Below, one piece after another: positions 16,834-26,198 of a stretch of DNA of 64,000 bases (positions within the stretch are counted from its first letter, which is position 1; each line of letters starts with the position of its first letter). Made by a program: the position numbers and the translations under genes. The DNA is from Gammaproteobacteria bacterium (lineage in GTDB: Bacteria; Pseudomonadota; Gammaproteobacteria; Nevskiales; Nevskiaceae), in assembly GCA_022599775.1 (NCBI GenBank), contig JAHZLQ010000046.1:1-64000 (forward strand), written 5' to 3'. The notes below the pieces were generated by a model. The model saw nothing but the letters and a program-made list of their open reading frames with translations. It searched no databases and was not told the origin of the DNA.

Positions 16834-18999
16834 TTACAGTCCTTGCACGCCGGTGAACTCGAAACGAACCCCGGCCATCAGGGTACGGCCTGTCAGTGGC
16901 GCCAAGTCCTTCAGGAACGAGGTGTGCTCACGCGCTTCCTCGTCGAGCAGATTGCGGCCGCGCAGATAGAACGTCGCCATTCCCGTTCCATAGTGCAGTC
17001 GGTAACCGAGGTCGGCCGACAGCAGCGTGTATCCCCCGGTCTCGGTTTCCAGCGCGGCCACGCGATCCTGTTCGTCGACATGCGTCAGGGCCAGCGAGGC
17101 GCTCCACTGGCGGAACGAGGCATCCAGACCGCCGCCAAGACGTGAGGGTGTGATGCGCGGCAGCTCACGGCCGCCGTCGAGTTCGCCACGCACAGTGTCG
17201 AAGAAGATTCGACCGTCGAGCTTGAACGGACCCTGTTGCAGCAGCGCGTATTCGGCTTGCGCTTCCAGGCCGTAGAACGTGGCGCGGCTTTGCTCATAGT
17301 CATAGAGCACCAGCTCTCCGTCCGGATCGAAATGGCCTTCGTCGTCCACCCGGTCGGCGATGCCGTCGCTGGACGCCGTGCCGGAGCCGTCCACGTTCAG
17401 GCCAAGATCCACCGGCTTTTCGTAGATATAGTCGTCGATGCGGTTGTAGTAGACGCTGGCGCTGCTGCGAAATCGTCCGTGGTGACGCTCCAGGCTGAGT
17501 TCCACGTTGTTGGAGGTTTCCACATCGAGATCGACATCACCACGTTCGTAGGCCTTGGTGCCTTCATGTGCGCCGAAGGAATAAAGCTCCTCGGTGGTGG
17601 GCGCGCGTTGTGAACGTGCCAGATTGAAGCGCAGGTGATAGTCGTGGCCCAGGGCGAACACGCTGCCGGCGGACAGGCTCAGGGGCGTGAAATCGAGGTC
17701 GGGCAGGGTCGCGTCGGTGTTCGGTTGGGTGCCGTTGGCTTCCGCCGAGGCACGTTCGACCCGCGCACCGAGTTCGAGGCGATGGCCGTCGCCGAACGGA
17801 TGTTCTTCGACAACGAACAGGCCAAGGTTACGCGCGATCGTCGGCGGCACCAGGGCTTCCTCACCGATCGCCTTGAAGTCGCGGTGTGACAGCTGCGAAC
17901 CGACTTCACCGTGCCAGCCGGCGACGGCAGCGTGCAGAAGTTCGACGCGCGCCTCGTAGGCCTTGTTCTTGAATAGGGTCCCGACTTCGCCGCTGCCCTC
18001 GATTTCGGCGTGCTCGTAGTCGTTGTAGCCGGCACGCAGCTTGATCTTCTCGAGGCCGGCGAAGGGTTCGATCCAGTCGCCGCGCAGGTCGTAGCGGGTC
18101 TGGTCGAGATCGATGTGCGTGCCGTTGCCTTCCTCCTCGGCCACGCCTTCATCGCCTTCCTCGTCGCCATGCTCGTGCCCCGGCACGCCATACAGCGTGT
18201 CGAAGCGGCTGACGGCGAAGCCGAGCACATGCATCGGCGTGATCCAGGACACCGAAGCGCTGCCGCTTTGCGTATCGACATCGCTGTTTTCAAGGACGCC
18301 GCGTTCGCCTTCGCCGTCGGCATCGGCATAGCCGGGAATCTCGAAATCGTCGGCGCGGCGGTAGCCGTAGCTGGCATTGAACTGCACGGCGTCGGTGCCA
18401 TAGCCCAGCTTGAGGCTGCCGTTGCGTTCGTCGGCGTTGTCGGCGAACGCGAAGTCCCCGGCACCGGACAGTCCGCGGCTGATTTCGTCCGGGAGCCGGT
18501 CGTCGACGACATTGATGATCCCGCCGATCGCGCCGCTGCCGTAGATCAGCGTGGCCGGTCCCTTGATGATCTCGACCTGCTCGGCACCGCCGGGGTCGAG
18601 CGCCACCGCGTGGTCGGCGCTGACCGAGGACGCATCCATGCTGCCGATGCCGTTCTGCAGGATCGAAACGCGCGGCCCGCTCTGTCCGCGAATCACCGGA
18701 TGGCCGACGCCGGGACCGAAACCCGAGTTGGCCACGCCGGGTTCCTCCGACAGCAGATCGCCGATCGTCGCCTTGTTCTTGCGGGCCAGCGCGTCGCCGT
18801 AGATCACGTCGACCGGTCGCGTCAGTTCGTCGTCACCGCGACCCCCGAAGGGGCCGGATTCCACGACGACCGTTTCCAGTTGCGTACTGCCGTCCTCATT
18901 CGTGGACGAAGGCTGCGCAGCATTCGATTGGGCGTTTGCCAGGCTCGCGCACAGCGCGCTCAGCAAACCCAGGGTGACGGCTGAATGACGCCGGTGCAT
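16834..18999 (-). CDS. TonB-dependent outer membrane receptor, zinc-receptor (ZnuD) like
   Basis: Outer-membrane receptor of 721 residues. After the signal peptide comes a TonB-box-like segment (TQLETVVVESG), a plug domain with RPVDVIYGDAL, DLLSEEPGVANSGFGPGVGHPVIRG and VEIIKGPATLIYGSGAIGGIINVVD, then a 22-strand barrel ending in VRFEFTGVQGL, with an aromatic residue near the end. An extracellular loop around residues 270-295 is rich in His, Asp and Glu (HEHGDEEGDEG...), as in metal-capturing receptors such as ZnuD. Zinc is thus the likely cargo, by inference. A candidate Zur half-site lies just upstream. A TonB-like protein is encoded at 22204-22956. Confidence 0.85.
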   Translation of the reverse strand: MHRRHSAVTLGLLSALCASLANAQSNAAQPSSTNEDGSTQLETVVVESGPFGGRGDDELTRPVDVIYGDALARKNKATIGDLLSEEPGVANSGFGPGVGHPVIRGQSGPRVSILQNGIGSMDASSVSADHAVALDPGGAEQVEIIKGPATLIYGSGAIGGIINVVDDRLPDEISRGLSGAGDFAFADNADERNGSLKLGYGTDAVQFNASYGYRRADDFEIPGYADADGEGERGVLENSDVDTQSGSASVSWITPMHVLGFAVSRFDTLYGVPGHEHGDEEGDEGVAEEEGNGTHIDLDQTRYDLRGDWIEPFAGLEKIKLRAGYNDYEHAEIEGSGEVGTLFKNKAYEARVELLHAAVAGWHGEVGSQLSHRDFKAIGEEALVPPTIARNLGLFVVEEHPFGDGHRLELGARVERASAEANGTQPNTDATLPDLDFTPLSLSAGSVFALGHDYHLRFNLARSQRAPTTEELYSFGAHEGTKAYERGDVDLDVETSNNVELSLERHHGRFRSSASVYYNRIDDYIYEKPVDLGLNVDGSGTASSDGIADRVDDEGHFDPDGELVLYDYEQSRATFYGLEAQAEYALLQQGPFKLDGRIFFDTVRGELDGGRELPRITPSRLGGGLDASFRQWSASLALTHVDEQDRVAALETETGGYTLLSADLGYRLHYGTGMATFYLRGRNLLDEEAREHTSFLKDLAPLTGRTLMAGVRFEFTGVQGL

Positions 19000-19044
19000 A
19001 GGCCAGTCCTCGAAGGGAAATCAGGAGATCGGCATTCTGCACAT

Positions 19045-19063
19045 AATGTTATAACGTATCAAC
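19045..19063 (-). promoter_or_regulatory. Candidate Zur operator upstream of the TonB receptor
   Basis: AATGTTATA followed by a degenerate second half (CGTATCAAC) about 46 bp upstream of the receptor start. The first half matches all nine positions of the gammaproteobacterial Zur box AATGTTATA-N-TATAACATT, but the second half matches only about four of nine. It overlaps the stop codon of the LysR gene upstream. This is suggestive only. Confidence 0.35.
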
Positions 19064-19970
19064 CCGACAGTTCGCGCAATCGCGTACAGATATCGCCCGA
19101 GTGCAACAGCCATTCACGGATCCATTGCACACCGCGCCCGGCTTCGCTGCCGCGCCAGGCCACACGCAGGGTCAGGGGCTCCCGCGGGGTTTCCACCGCC
19201 TTGAGCCGCAGCCGCCCGGCTTCGATATGCGGCCGCGCCAGATGCAGCGGCAGGAAGCCACCACCGAGTCCGCGAATCTGCGCGGCGATCTTGTGTTCCA
19301 GCGTGGACACCGTCAGCGTCGGCTGGCCGGGATGAACGCCGCTGGTGCCCACGCTGAGGCGGCGCGAGCTGTCGGCCACGACCACGGCGCGGTGCTCGCG
19401 CAGAACGCTTTCCGTGAGCGGCTCGGTCGCATCGGCCAGTGTGTGCACGGGGGCCAATACATAGACCCATTCGACCTCACCGATGACGCGACTGGTCAAA
19501 CCATAGCCGGACGGTGTTTCGCCGGCGGCCACCGCCACATCGACGCGCCGGTCGATCAGCGCATCCCAGGGGCCGCCGATCAGTTCCTGCATCAGGCGCA
19601 GCCGTGTGCCGGCGCCCTGTTGATCGAAGTCCTCGATCATCGGAAACAGCCATTCCATTGGTACCAGGCCATCGACGGCGATCGCCAGCTCCGCCTCCCA
19701 GCCTTCGGACAGGCGTTTGATGCGGCTCTCCACGCGTTCGGCCTGGCGCAGCAGTCCGCGCGCCTCCTCGACCAGCGCCCGGCCAACCGCGGTCGGTTCC
19801 GCGCGCCGGCCGCTGCGTTCGAACAGGCGCACGCCGAGATCGGCTTCGAGCTTCTGGATGGTGTAGGTCAGCGCCGACGGCACGCGATGCAGGGCATTGG
19901 CGGCACCGGCGAAGCTGCCGTATTCGGCGATCGCTTCCAGCGTACGCAGCGCGTCCAGGGAGAGTTTCAC
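19059..19970 (-). CDS. LysR-family regulator, YhaJ-like
   Basis: LTTR of 303 residues. The N-terminal helix-turn-helix (TLEAIAEYGSFAGAANALHRVPSALTYTIQKLE) has the VPSALTYT recognition segment typical of the YhaJ branch, and the effector domain carries GWEAELAIAVDGLVP and TVSTLEHKIAAQIRGLGGGFLP, also like YhaJ. E. coli YhaJ responds to aromatic breakdown products; the ligand here is unknown. The gene lies 59 bp upstream of the TonB receptor on the same strand, so read-through is possible but not shown. Confidence 0.86.
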   Translation of the reverse strand: MKLSLDALRTLEAIAEYGSFAGAANALHRVPSALTYTIQKLEADLGVRLFERSGRRAEPTAVGRALVEEARGLLRQAERVESRIKRLSEGWEAELAIAVDGLVPMEWLFPMIEDFDQQGAGTRLRLMQELIGGPWDALIDRRVDVAVAAGETPSGYGLTSRVIGEVEWVYVLAPVHTLADATEPLTESVLREHRAVVVADSSRRLSVGTSGVHPGQPTLTVSTLEHKIAAQIRGLGGGFLPLHLARPHIEAGRLRLKAVETPREPLTLRVAWRGSEAGRGVQWIREWLLHSGDICTRLRELSG

Positions 19971-20034
19971 CCGGCGATGCTAGCAAAAAATCTGAACTTT
20001 CCGATCAATTAATTCGATGCCCAAACAGCGGCGG

Positions 20035-20994
20035 CTACTCGAACGCCAGCGCGAAATGCAGCGAGAAATCCGGGGAACTGGCGACGACCGGGTCTTCCTG
20101 GAAGCCGATCTGGAATTCGCTGACCGGCGACAGGCGAATCGCCGCGCCGATGCCGAGCTGAAGTCCGGCGCGGCGCAGGATGTCGTCCTCCACGTTTTCG
20201 TACAGCGCCGAATGGGCGTTGAGCTGGACCAGGAACCGCAACGCCGGCCAAGCCTGCCAGCCCAGGCCGGCACCGCCCAGTGCGACCCATCGGCGTTGGT
20301 GCTCGCGGAGCACTTCGCCTTGCGCGGCATAGAGTCCGCCGCCCGAGAGATAGGCGGACCAGGCGCCACGCTGCCAGGCATGGTCGAGCCAGGCCGAGAG
20401 CGCGACGGCGTCGTTGCCGGACAGTCGGTCGGCATCGCCGGTCGGCAGCTTGATTGCGCCACGCAAGGCGGTGTCCGCACCCAGCGCCCAGGCCGCGAGC
20501 AGCCGCGCCTCACCCAGTCGCGTGCCGCGATCGGTGACATCGAGCAGAGTCTCTCCGGATTCCACATAGCGATAGCGGTACTGATCCTGCTCGGCTTCGT
20601 TGCGCCCGCCATTGGGCAGCGAAAACCAGTCGTGCCAGTTCTCGATCCCCGAATCCATGAAACCGCCGCTCTGGTGCAGCAGCGGTAGTTCCACGCCGAG
20701 TTCCAGTCGGGCGCCGATACGGCGCCGGTACGTGATCGCGTAGCGCGCGGTTTCGCCGTCCAGCAGCAAGGCGGAGCCGCCGTCCTGCGAGGCGTGATAT
20801 TCGTTGCTGAGATCGGCACTCAGAATCCAGGCATCGCCCTCGGCCAGATGCGCGCGCCCCAGCGCCGGCAGGCCGAATCCACGCGCCAGTGCCGCTTCGT
20901 TGCGCAGGTTCATGAAGCGGTCCGCCTGTGCGCTCAGCGGGATCAGGCCCAGTGCGGCCGACAGCAGAATCCTTGCCCCTAATCGTCCAAACAT
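20035..20994 (-). CDS. DUF3187 outer membrane beta-barrel protein
   Basis: Secreted protein of 319 residues with a signal peptide (cleavage after SAQA). The start of the mature part (LRNEAALARGFGLPALGRAHL) and alternating amphipathic strands fit DUF3187, predicted beta-barrel proteins of gammaproteobacteria with no known function. The last residues (FSLHFALAFE) end in an aromatic-plus-acidic residue, somewhat unlike the usual terminal Phe BAM signal. Single gene, divergent from the DAHP synthase gene. Confidence 0.78.
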   Translation of the reverse strand: MFGRLGARILLSAALGLIPLSAQADRFMNLRNEAALARGFGLPALGRAHLAEGDAWILSADLSNEYHASQDGGSALLLDGETARYAITYRRRIGARLELGVELPLLHQSGGFMDSGIENWHDWFSLPNGGRNEAEQDQYRYRYVESGETLLDVTDRGTRLGEARLLAAWALGADTALRGAIKLPTGDADRLSGNDAVALSAWLDHAWQRGAWSAYLSGGGLYAAQGEVLREHQRRWVALGGAGLGWQAWPALRFLVQLNAHSALYENVEDDILRRAGLQLGIGAAIRLSPVSEFQIGFQEDPVVASSPDFSLHFALAFE

Positions 20995-21129
20995 CGGTGT
21001 TGCCCCAGACCGCCGAAATCGAAGTCCGGCAGATTAGCCGAAAGCGGTGGCCGTGCGCCGCTACGGCTGCGTGACAGTGCGGGCTCTGATAGCATCCCCG
21101 CCCCGTTTGTGCTAACCGCGGTTGTTGCC

Positions 21130-22197
21130 ATGAAACGCGTCACCGAAAACCTGCGTATCAAGACCATCCGTCCGGTCTCCATGCCGGCACAGGTGCAGGC
21201 CGAGTATCCGCTGTCGGACAGCGCCGCCCAGACCGTGTCCGAGACGCGCGCGCAGATTCAGGACGTGCTCGCCGGTCGTGACGACCGTCTGCTGGTCGTG
21301 GTCGGGCCGTGTTCGATCCACGACACGCGCGCAGCGCTGGAATACGCGCAGCGCCTGGCCGCGGCCAAACAGCAGTTCTCGAAGAATCTGCTGATCGTGA
21401 TGCGCGTGTATTTCGAGAAGCCGCGGACCACCGTCGGCTGGAAGGGTTTGATCAACGACCCCGATCTCAACGACAGCTACGACATCGACAAGGGCCTGCG
21501 CACCGCGCGCAGCCTGTTGCTGACACTCGCCGAACAGGGCATGCCGGCCGGTGTGGAATACCTCGATATTCTCACGCCGCAGTACCTCGCGGACCTCGTG
21601 GCCTGGGGCGCGATCGGTGCCCGCACCACGGAATCGCAGCTGCACCGTGAGATGGCCTCGGGTCTGTCGTGTCCGGTGGGCTTCAAGAACGGGACCGACG
21701 GCAGCGTCAAGGTCGCGGTCGACGCCTGCCAGTCGGCGTCCAGTCCGCACCGCTTCCTGTCGCTGACGCAGACCGGGGAAGTCGCAATCTTCGAAACCGC
21801 CGGCAATGCCGATTGTCATCTGATCCTGCGCGGCGGCTCCAGCGGCACCAACTACGACGCCGCCAGTGTGGAAGCCAGCTGCGCGGCGCTGGCCAAGGCC
21901 GGTCTGCCGCAGCAGGTGATGATCGACTGCTCGCACGCCAACAGCCAGAAGCAGCACAAGCGCCAGCTCGCCGTGGCCCAGGACATCGGCAACCAGATCG
22001 CCGGCGGCGACCAGCGCATCATCGGCGTGATGATCGAAAGTCATCTGGTCGAAGGGCGTCAGGAGATCGGACCGGACGCGGTCTACGGTCAGTCGGTCAC
22101 CGACGCCTGCATTCACTGGGATGACACCGCCCAGGTCCTGCGCGAACTGGCCGGCGCCGTGGCGCAGCGACGCGAGCGGCTCGTCGCCAGCGCCTAA
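21130..22197 (+). CDS. aroG: 3-deoxy-7-phosphoheptulonate (DAHP) synthase, class I
   Basis: Condenses phosphoenolpyruvate and erythrose 4-phosphate to DAHP, the first step to aromatic amino acids. The 355-residue protein is the usual length for AroF/G/H. It carries VVVGPCSIHD, the substrate-binding MRVYFEKPRTTVGWKGLINDP, PAGVEYLDI, WGAIGARTTESQLHRE, GFKNGTDG and IDCSHANSQK. Which isozyme (Phe-, Tyr- or Trp-sensitive) cannot be safely read, so the symbol means only the family. The ATG at 21130 matches the family start; an ATG at 21109 adds seven residues. Confidence 0.9.
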   Translation: MKRVTENLRIKTIRPVSMPAQVQAEYPLSDSAAQTVSETRAQIQDVLAGRDDRLLVVVGPCSIHDTRAALEYAQRLAAAKQQFSKNLLIVMRVYFEKPRTTVGWKGLINDPDLNDSYDIDKGLRTARSLLLTLAEQGMPAGVEYLDILTPQYLADLVAWGAIGARTTESQLHREMASGLSCPVGFKNGTDGSVKVAVDACQSASSPHRFLSLTQTGEVAIFETAGNADCHLILRGGSSGTNYDAASVEASCAALAKAGLPQQVMIDCSHANSQKQHKRQLAVAQDIGNQIAGGDQRIIGVMIESHLVEGRQEIGPDAVYGQSVTDACIHWDDTAQVLRELAGAVAQRRERLVASA

Positions 22198-22203
22198 GAA
22201 GCC

Positions 22204-22956
22204 TTACCGTACGACCACGATCGGGATATTGAATTCGGCGCGTTGCTGCGTCATGTCCTCGGACATGCGTGGCAACGGCGACGCCGCAAGCACCATTCCC
22301 ACGGCGGCCCGGTCGAGATCGGCGTAGCCGCTGCTGCGAACCACGCGCGTATCGATCACGCGCCCCTGCCGGTTCACTGCGAGCCACACTTCCACGGTGC
22401 TGTGGCGCCCGCTGCGGCCACGGGCTGCGGCCACCGCTTCCAGCACGTCCTGATTCACCCTGAACAGTTGAGCCGTGGCGCGCGAATAGAACGCGTGCTT
22501 GTTGGGCGTTGAAGCACCGATCGGCGGTTCCGGCCCTGTCAGCGGATCGTGCTGCGCCGGCATCTGCCGCCATTCGGCATCCAGGCCGGCCGCGTCCGCC
22601 AGCACCGCCTTGGCGAGATCGATCGGAACGGCGACCGTGGTTCGCATCGGCAATTTCCGCATTTCCAGAGTGGAGGACGTGCGGACCGCTCGTGCCTGCG
22701 CTGCGGACCCGAGGCGCTGACTCATCTGCAGGTCCAGCGGCCGCAGGCCCGCCTGCCGCGTGGCGGGCACGGAGCCCTGCACCCGCTCAATCCCGATTTC
22801 GTTCGAAAGCTGCAGGGCCACGGCCGGCGGTGCCAGCCGTATCGGAATGGCAGGTGGTCGGCCGCGATGTTCCAGCACGCCGAGCCCGGCGATCACGCCT
22901 GCGGCATGCAGGCCAAGTGCGATCAGTAGTGCCGGACGGATGCGTCGTGAATTCAT
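22204..22956 (-). CDS. TonB-like energy-transducing protein
   Basis: Protein of 250 residues with an N-terminal signal anchor (LLIALGLHAAGVIAGLGVL) and a TonB C-terminal domain in the last ~85 residues (VEVWLAVNRQGRVIDTRVVRSSGYADLDRAAVGMVLAASPLP). The linker is Arg/Ala/Pro-poor for a TonB and lacks long Pro-Glu/Pro-Lys repeats, so it may span a shorter distance or serve another process. No exbB/exbD genes are adjacent. It is convergent with aroG with only six bases between the stops. Confidence 0.75.
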   Translation of the reverse strand: MNSRRIRPALLIALGLHAAGVIAGLGVLEHRGRPPAIPIRLAPPAVALQLSNEIGIERVQGSVPATRQAGLRPLDLQMSQRLGSAAQARAVRTSSTLEMRKLPMRTTVAVPIDLAKAVLADAAGLDAEWRQMPAQHDPLTGPEPPIGASTPNKHAFYSRATAQLFRVNQDVLEAVAAARGRSGRHSTVEVWLAVNRQGRVIDTRVVRSSGYADLDRAAVGMVLAASPLPRMSEDMTQQRAEFNIPIVVVR

Positions 22957-22992
22957 GGCCCGGCGTCCCTGCCAAGCAGATCGAGACCTGGG

Positions 22993-24984
22993 TTACCAGT
23001 GCTCGCCCTTGAACAGATTGGCGAACACCACCTGTTCCAGCGTCGGCTTTTCGCCGCCTTTGCGCCCTCCCTTGGCAGCGCTTGAGGACGGAAACAGCTG
23101 AAAGCCCTTGGACAGCACGTAGTCGTTGACCTTGGGCCACATCGCGTAGCTCAGCGCCGCCGCTGTGCCCAGCGGCGTGGCGATCGACTTCGGCCGCTTG
23201 ATGATCGCGCGCATCACGGTGTCGGCGGCGTCGTCCGGCGACCAGGTTGGCACGTAGTCGTAGATCTTGGTCGGCGCGATCATCGGTGTGCGCACCAGCG
23301 GCATGTAGATCGCGGTGGTGTGGATATTGCGCCCGCGGATTTCGGCCGACAGGCAGCGCGTGAACGCGTCCAGCGCCGCCTTGCTGGCAACGTACGCCGA
23401 GAAGCGGGCGGCGTTGGCGAGCACTCCGATCGACGAGATGTTGATGATGTGTCCCTGACGCCGCTTCGACATCGTCGGCAGCAGCGCCATGATCATCCGT
23501 ACCGCGCCGTAGTAGTTGAGCTCCATGGTGCGTTCGAAGTCATGGAAGCGTCCATAGGATTCGGCGACCGCCCGACGGATCGAACGCCCGGCGTTGTTGA
23601 TCAGAATGTCGACATGGCCGAAATCCTTCAGCACCTGCTGGCCGAGCTGGTCTACGGCGTTCATGTCCGCCAGATCGCAGGGATAGGCGTAGACCTCGCT
23701 GCCGAAGTTGAGCAGCGTCTGGCGTGCTTCCTCCAGCTTGGTCGGCTTGCGCGCCACCATGATCACGCGCGCGCCGGCCGCCGCCAGTTTCTTGGCGGTG
23801 GTGAAGCCGATACCGCTGGAGGCGCCGGTGATCAGCACGACCTTGCCGGCGACCTTGCGCGGCAGTTCCGGCGGCAGACGCACATGCGTATCCAGATGCG
23901 CCTCCCAGTAGTGCCACAGGCGTTCCACGTAGTCGTGGAACTCCGGGCATTTGATGCCACTGTCCTTGAGCGCAGCACGCGTTTTGCGATCGTCGAAGAT
24001 CGCGCGATTGTTGATGTAGCCCAGCACCGAAACCGGAATGCCGATGGTCCTGGATACCGTGCGTTCGATGTCGATCGGCAGCCGGCTTGTCACGGAGCGC
24101 GAAACCCGGCGCACGCTGCGCGGCAGGCTCAGCGGCGGCAGGTCCACGTTTCTGGTGATCTCGGGGCCATGTGCGGCTTCGAGCAGCAACTGAATGAGAT
24201 CACCCACGGTCGGCGCATTGCGCTGCACGAGGTGGAAGCTTTGCCCGTCCAGGCCGTCGCGGTGGGCGAGTTCGTCCATCGCCGCGGCTACGTAGTCGAC
24301 CGGAACCACGGGAACGTGGCCGCCCTCCACGCCCATCAGCGGCAGCCATTTCGGCACGGCGTCGCGGATGCGCTGGATCGTCTTGAAGAAATAGTAGGGG
24401 CCGTCGACCTTGTCCATCTCGCCGGTTTCGGACGAACCGACGACGGTGCCGGGCCGGTACACCCGGAACGGCACACTGGATTCTTCGCGAACGATCTTTT
24501 CCGATTGGAACTTGGTGCGGAAGTACGGATGGTCGAGATCCTGACCCTCGTCGAACATTGCCTCGCTGAAACGACCCACGTAACCGCCGCCGGCCACGGC
24601 GATGCTGGACACATGATGCAGGCGAACATTGCCGCCCAGGCCGTTGACGAAGTTCACGAGGTTGCGCGTGCCCTCGTTGTTGACACGATCGGCCGTGGCG
24701 TCGTCCATGTTCATGTCGTACACGGCCGCCAGATGAAACACGTGGTCGATCTTGCCGACCAGCTTCCGGCGCGCGGCGGCCGACATCAGCCCGTCCTGCG
24801 TCACGTCGCCATGCACGGCATGCAGTTGCCTGGCCTGTTCCGGGAAGCGTTCGACAAGCCCGTCGAACTTGGCGGTGGAGCCTTCCCGGACCAGCACGTG
24901 CACCTGGGCGTCTTCACGCTGCAGCAATCGTGCAATCAGAAAACGCCCGATGAATCCCGTTCCCCCGGTCACCAGATAGTTCAC
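22993..24984 (-). CDS. Fatty acyl-CoA/ACP reductase (alcohol-forming), two fused SDR domains
   Basis: Long enzyme of 663 residues matching the architecture and length of the Marinobacter fatty acyl reductase that takes acyl-CoA through the aldehyde to fatty alcohol for wax-ester synthesis. The N-terminal extended-SDR domain has TGGTGFIGRFL, HVFHLAAVYDM and the catalytic HPYFRTK. The C-terminal classical SDR domain (from ~residue 375) has VVLITGASSGIGFTTAKKLA, NNAGRSIRR, ISSIGV and YVASK, with IAPTKIYDYVPT near the end. A linked SDR gene follows upstream on the same strand. No wax-ester synthase (WS/DGAT) is seen in the window. Confidence 0.88.
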   Translation of the reverse strand: MNYLVTGGTGFIGRFLIARLLQREDAQVHVLVREGSTAKFDGLVERFPEQARQLHAVHGDVTQDGLMSAAARRKLVGKIDHVFHLAAVYDMNMDDATADRVNNEGTRNLVNFVNGLGGNVRLHHVSSIAVAGGGYVGRFSEAMFDEGQDLDHPYFRTKFQSEKIVREESSVPFRVYRPGTVVGSSETGEMDKVDGPYYFFKTIQRIRDAVPKWLPLMGVEGGHVPVVPVDYVAAAMDELAHRDGLDGQSFHLVQRNAPTVGDLIQLLLEAAHGPEITRNVDLPPLSLPRSVRRVSRSVTSRLPIDIERTVSRTIGIPVSVLGYINNRAIFDDRKTRAALKDSGIKCPEFHDYVERLWHYWEAHLDTHVRLPPELPRKVAGKVVLITGASSGIGFTTAKKLAAAGARVIMVARKPTKLEEARQTLLNFGSEVYAYPCDLADMNAVDQLGQQVLKDFGHVDILINNAGRSIRRAVAESYGRFHDFERTMELNYYGAVRMIMALLPTMSKRRQGHIINISSIGVLANAARFSAYVASKAALDAFTRCLSAEIRGRNIHTTAIYMPLVRTPMIAPTKIYDYVPTWSPDDAADTVMRAIIKRPKSIATPLGTAAALSYAMWPKVNDYVLSKGFQLFPSSSAAKGGRKGGEKPTLEQVVFANLFKGEHW

Positions 24985-25108
24985 CTGCCTCTCCTCCTCT
25001 AACGGCCTGTTGTTTTGGTAGCTTCCTTACGCCTAGTGTAGCCGTGCGCAGGTGACAGGGCGTGTCCTCAAAACGGCCCGCGTATCGCGCTGCGGCGCAG
25101 TGAAGTTT

Positions 25109-25939
25109 TCAGACCGTCGGCCGCCCGTGGAAGTCCTCCATGGACTTGTACACGCCGAAGAATTTTCCGCCGACCCAGTCCCAGACGCGGATCGGCAACA
25201 GGCCGCGGAACAGCATCGACAGCCGCACCATGAACGGCATGGTCAGGAATGGCTTGCCGAGCTTCATCGCACGCCAGACGCGGTTGACCACATACTCGGG
25301 CGTCAGGATCGGCGTCAGCAGGGGCGCCTTGGCGCCGTCGAACATGCCGGTGCTGATGTAGCTCGGACACACCGTGGTGAACTTGACGTGACGGTGCCCG
25401 GCCTGCTCCAGCTCCAGTCGCACCGAATCGGACCAGCCGATCGCCGCCCATTTGGAGGCGCAGTAGACGCTCATCTTTGGATTGGAGACCAGCCCGGCCG
25501 CCGATGCGATGTTGACCACACGGCATTCGCTGCCGGAGGCGATCATGCCCGGCAGAAACTCACGCGCGATGTACATGATCGCCAAGGAGTTGATCGCCAT
25601 CGTCAGAAAGGTGTCGCGGCGGTGGTCGTGTTCCCAGAAGAAGCGTCCGCGTACGATGCCGGCGTTGTTGAACAGCAGCTCGATATCGCCAACCTCGGCA
25701 CGCACTTTCGCCGCAGCGTCCTCGATGGCTTCAAGGCTGGAGACATCCACGACGTAGGAATGCACCGTACCGCCCTGTGCGCGCAGCGACTCGGCGGTTT
25801 CCGTCAACGCGGTCTCGTTGATATCCCAAAGCACCACCGCGGCGGCCGACTCGCGAATCGCCAGCTCGGCATAGAGTCGGCCCATGCCCATGGCGGCGCC
25901 GGTGATCAGAATCTTCTTGCCTGCGACCGATTGCATCAT
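25109..25939 (-). CDS. SDR family oxidoreductase
   Basis: Short-chain dehydrogenase of 276 residues: cofactor loop ITGAAMGMG near residue 13, LLFNNAGIV near 90, NIASAAGLV and the YCASKWA catalytic Tyr-Lys. The C-terminal tail (FMVRLSMLFRGLLPIRVWDWV) is amphipathic, as in membrane-associated SDRs acting on lipids or sterols. The start at 25939 is supported by AAGGAGAA nine bases upstream; the long N-terminal extension to 26095 has no such support. Being 125 bp upstream of the fatty acyl reductase gene on the same strand, it may act on the same lipid pool. Confidence 0.85.
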   Translation of the reverse strand: MMQSVAGKKILITGAAMGMGRLYAELAIRESAAAVVLWDINETALTETAESLRAQGGTVHSYVVDVSSLEAIEDAAAKVRAEVGDIELLFNNAGIVRGRFFWEHDHRRDTFLTMAINSLAIMYIAREFLPGMIASGSECRVVNIASAAGLVSNPKMSVYCASKWAAIGWSDSVRLELEQAGHRHVKFTTVCPSYISTGMFDGAKAPLLTPILTPEYVVNRVWRAMKLGKPFLTMPFMVRLSMLFRGLLPIRVWDWVGGKFFGVYKSMEDFHGRPTV

Positions 25940-26031
25940 CGAATGTTCTCCTTGGATCGAGATAGGCGGGCTCCACCGCGCGTGCGCACAGCATACGGTA
26001 ACGCATTGACGCGCCGCAGCATTTCGGATCC

Positions 26032-26063
26032 AAAAAAACGGGCGCAAGACCCCATGCGCCCGT
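26032..26063 (-). terminator. Rho-independent terminator downstream of the HIT gene
   Basis: A nine-base stem (ACGGGCGCA / TGCGCCCGT) followed on the minus strand by seven T. It lies between the HIT gene, which ends at 26199, and the SDR gene that starts at 25939, so the SDR has its own promoter. A second hairpin, GCCTGCCG/CGGCAGGC at 26176-26198, sits directly after the HIT stop but has no T run. Confidence 0.85.
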
Positions 26064-26198
26064 CTCCCCGGTGCAAGGTCTGCACCATTCCCCAAGAATC
26101 GTCAGGCAGCATGGGCGGTGGATTCCGCTCTGCTTTGCTGCACCGTGTCGATTGAGCTGTCTACGGAGTCTAGCAGCCTGCCGCGCCGCACGGCAGGC

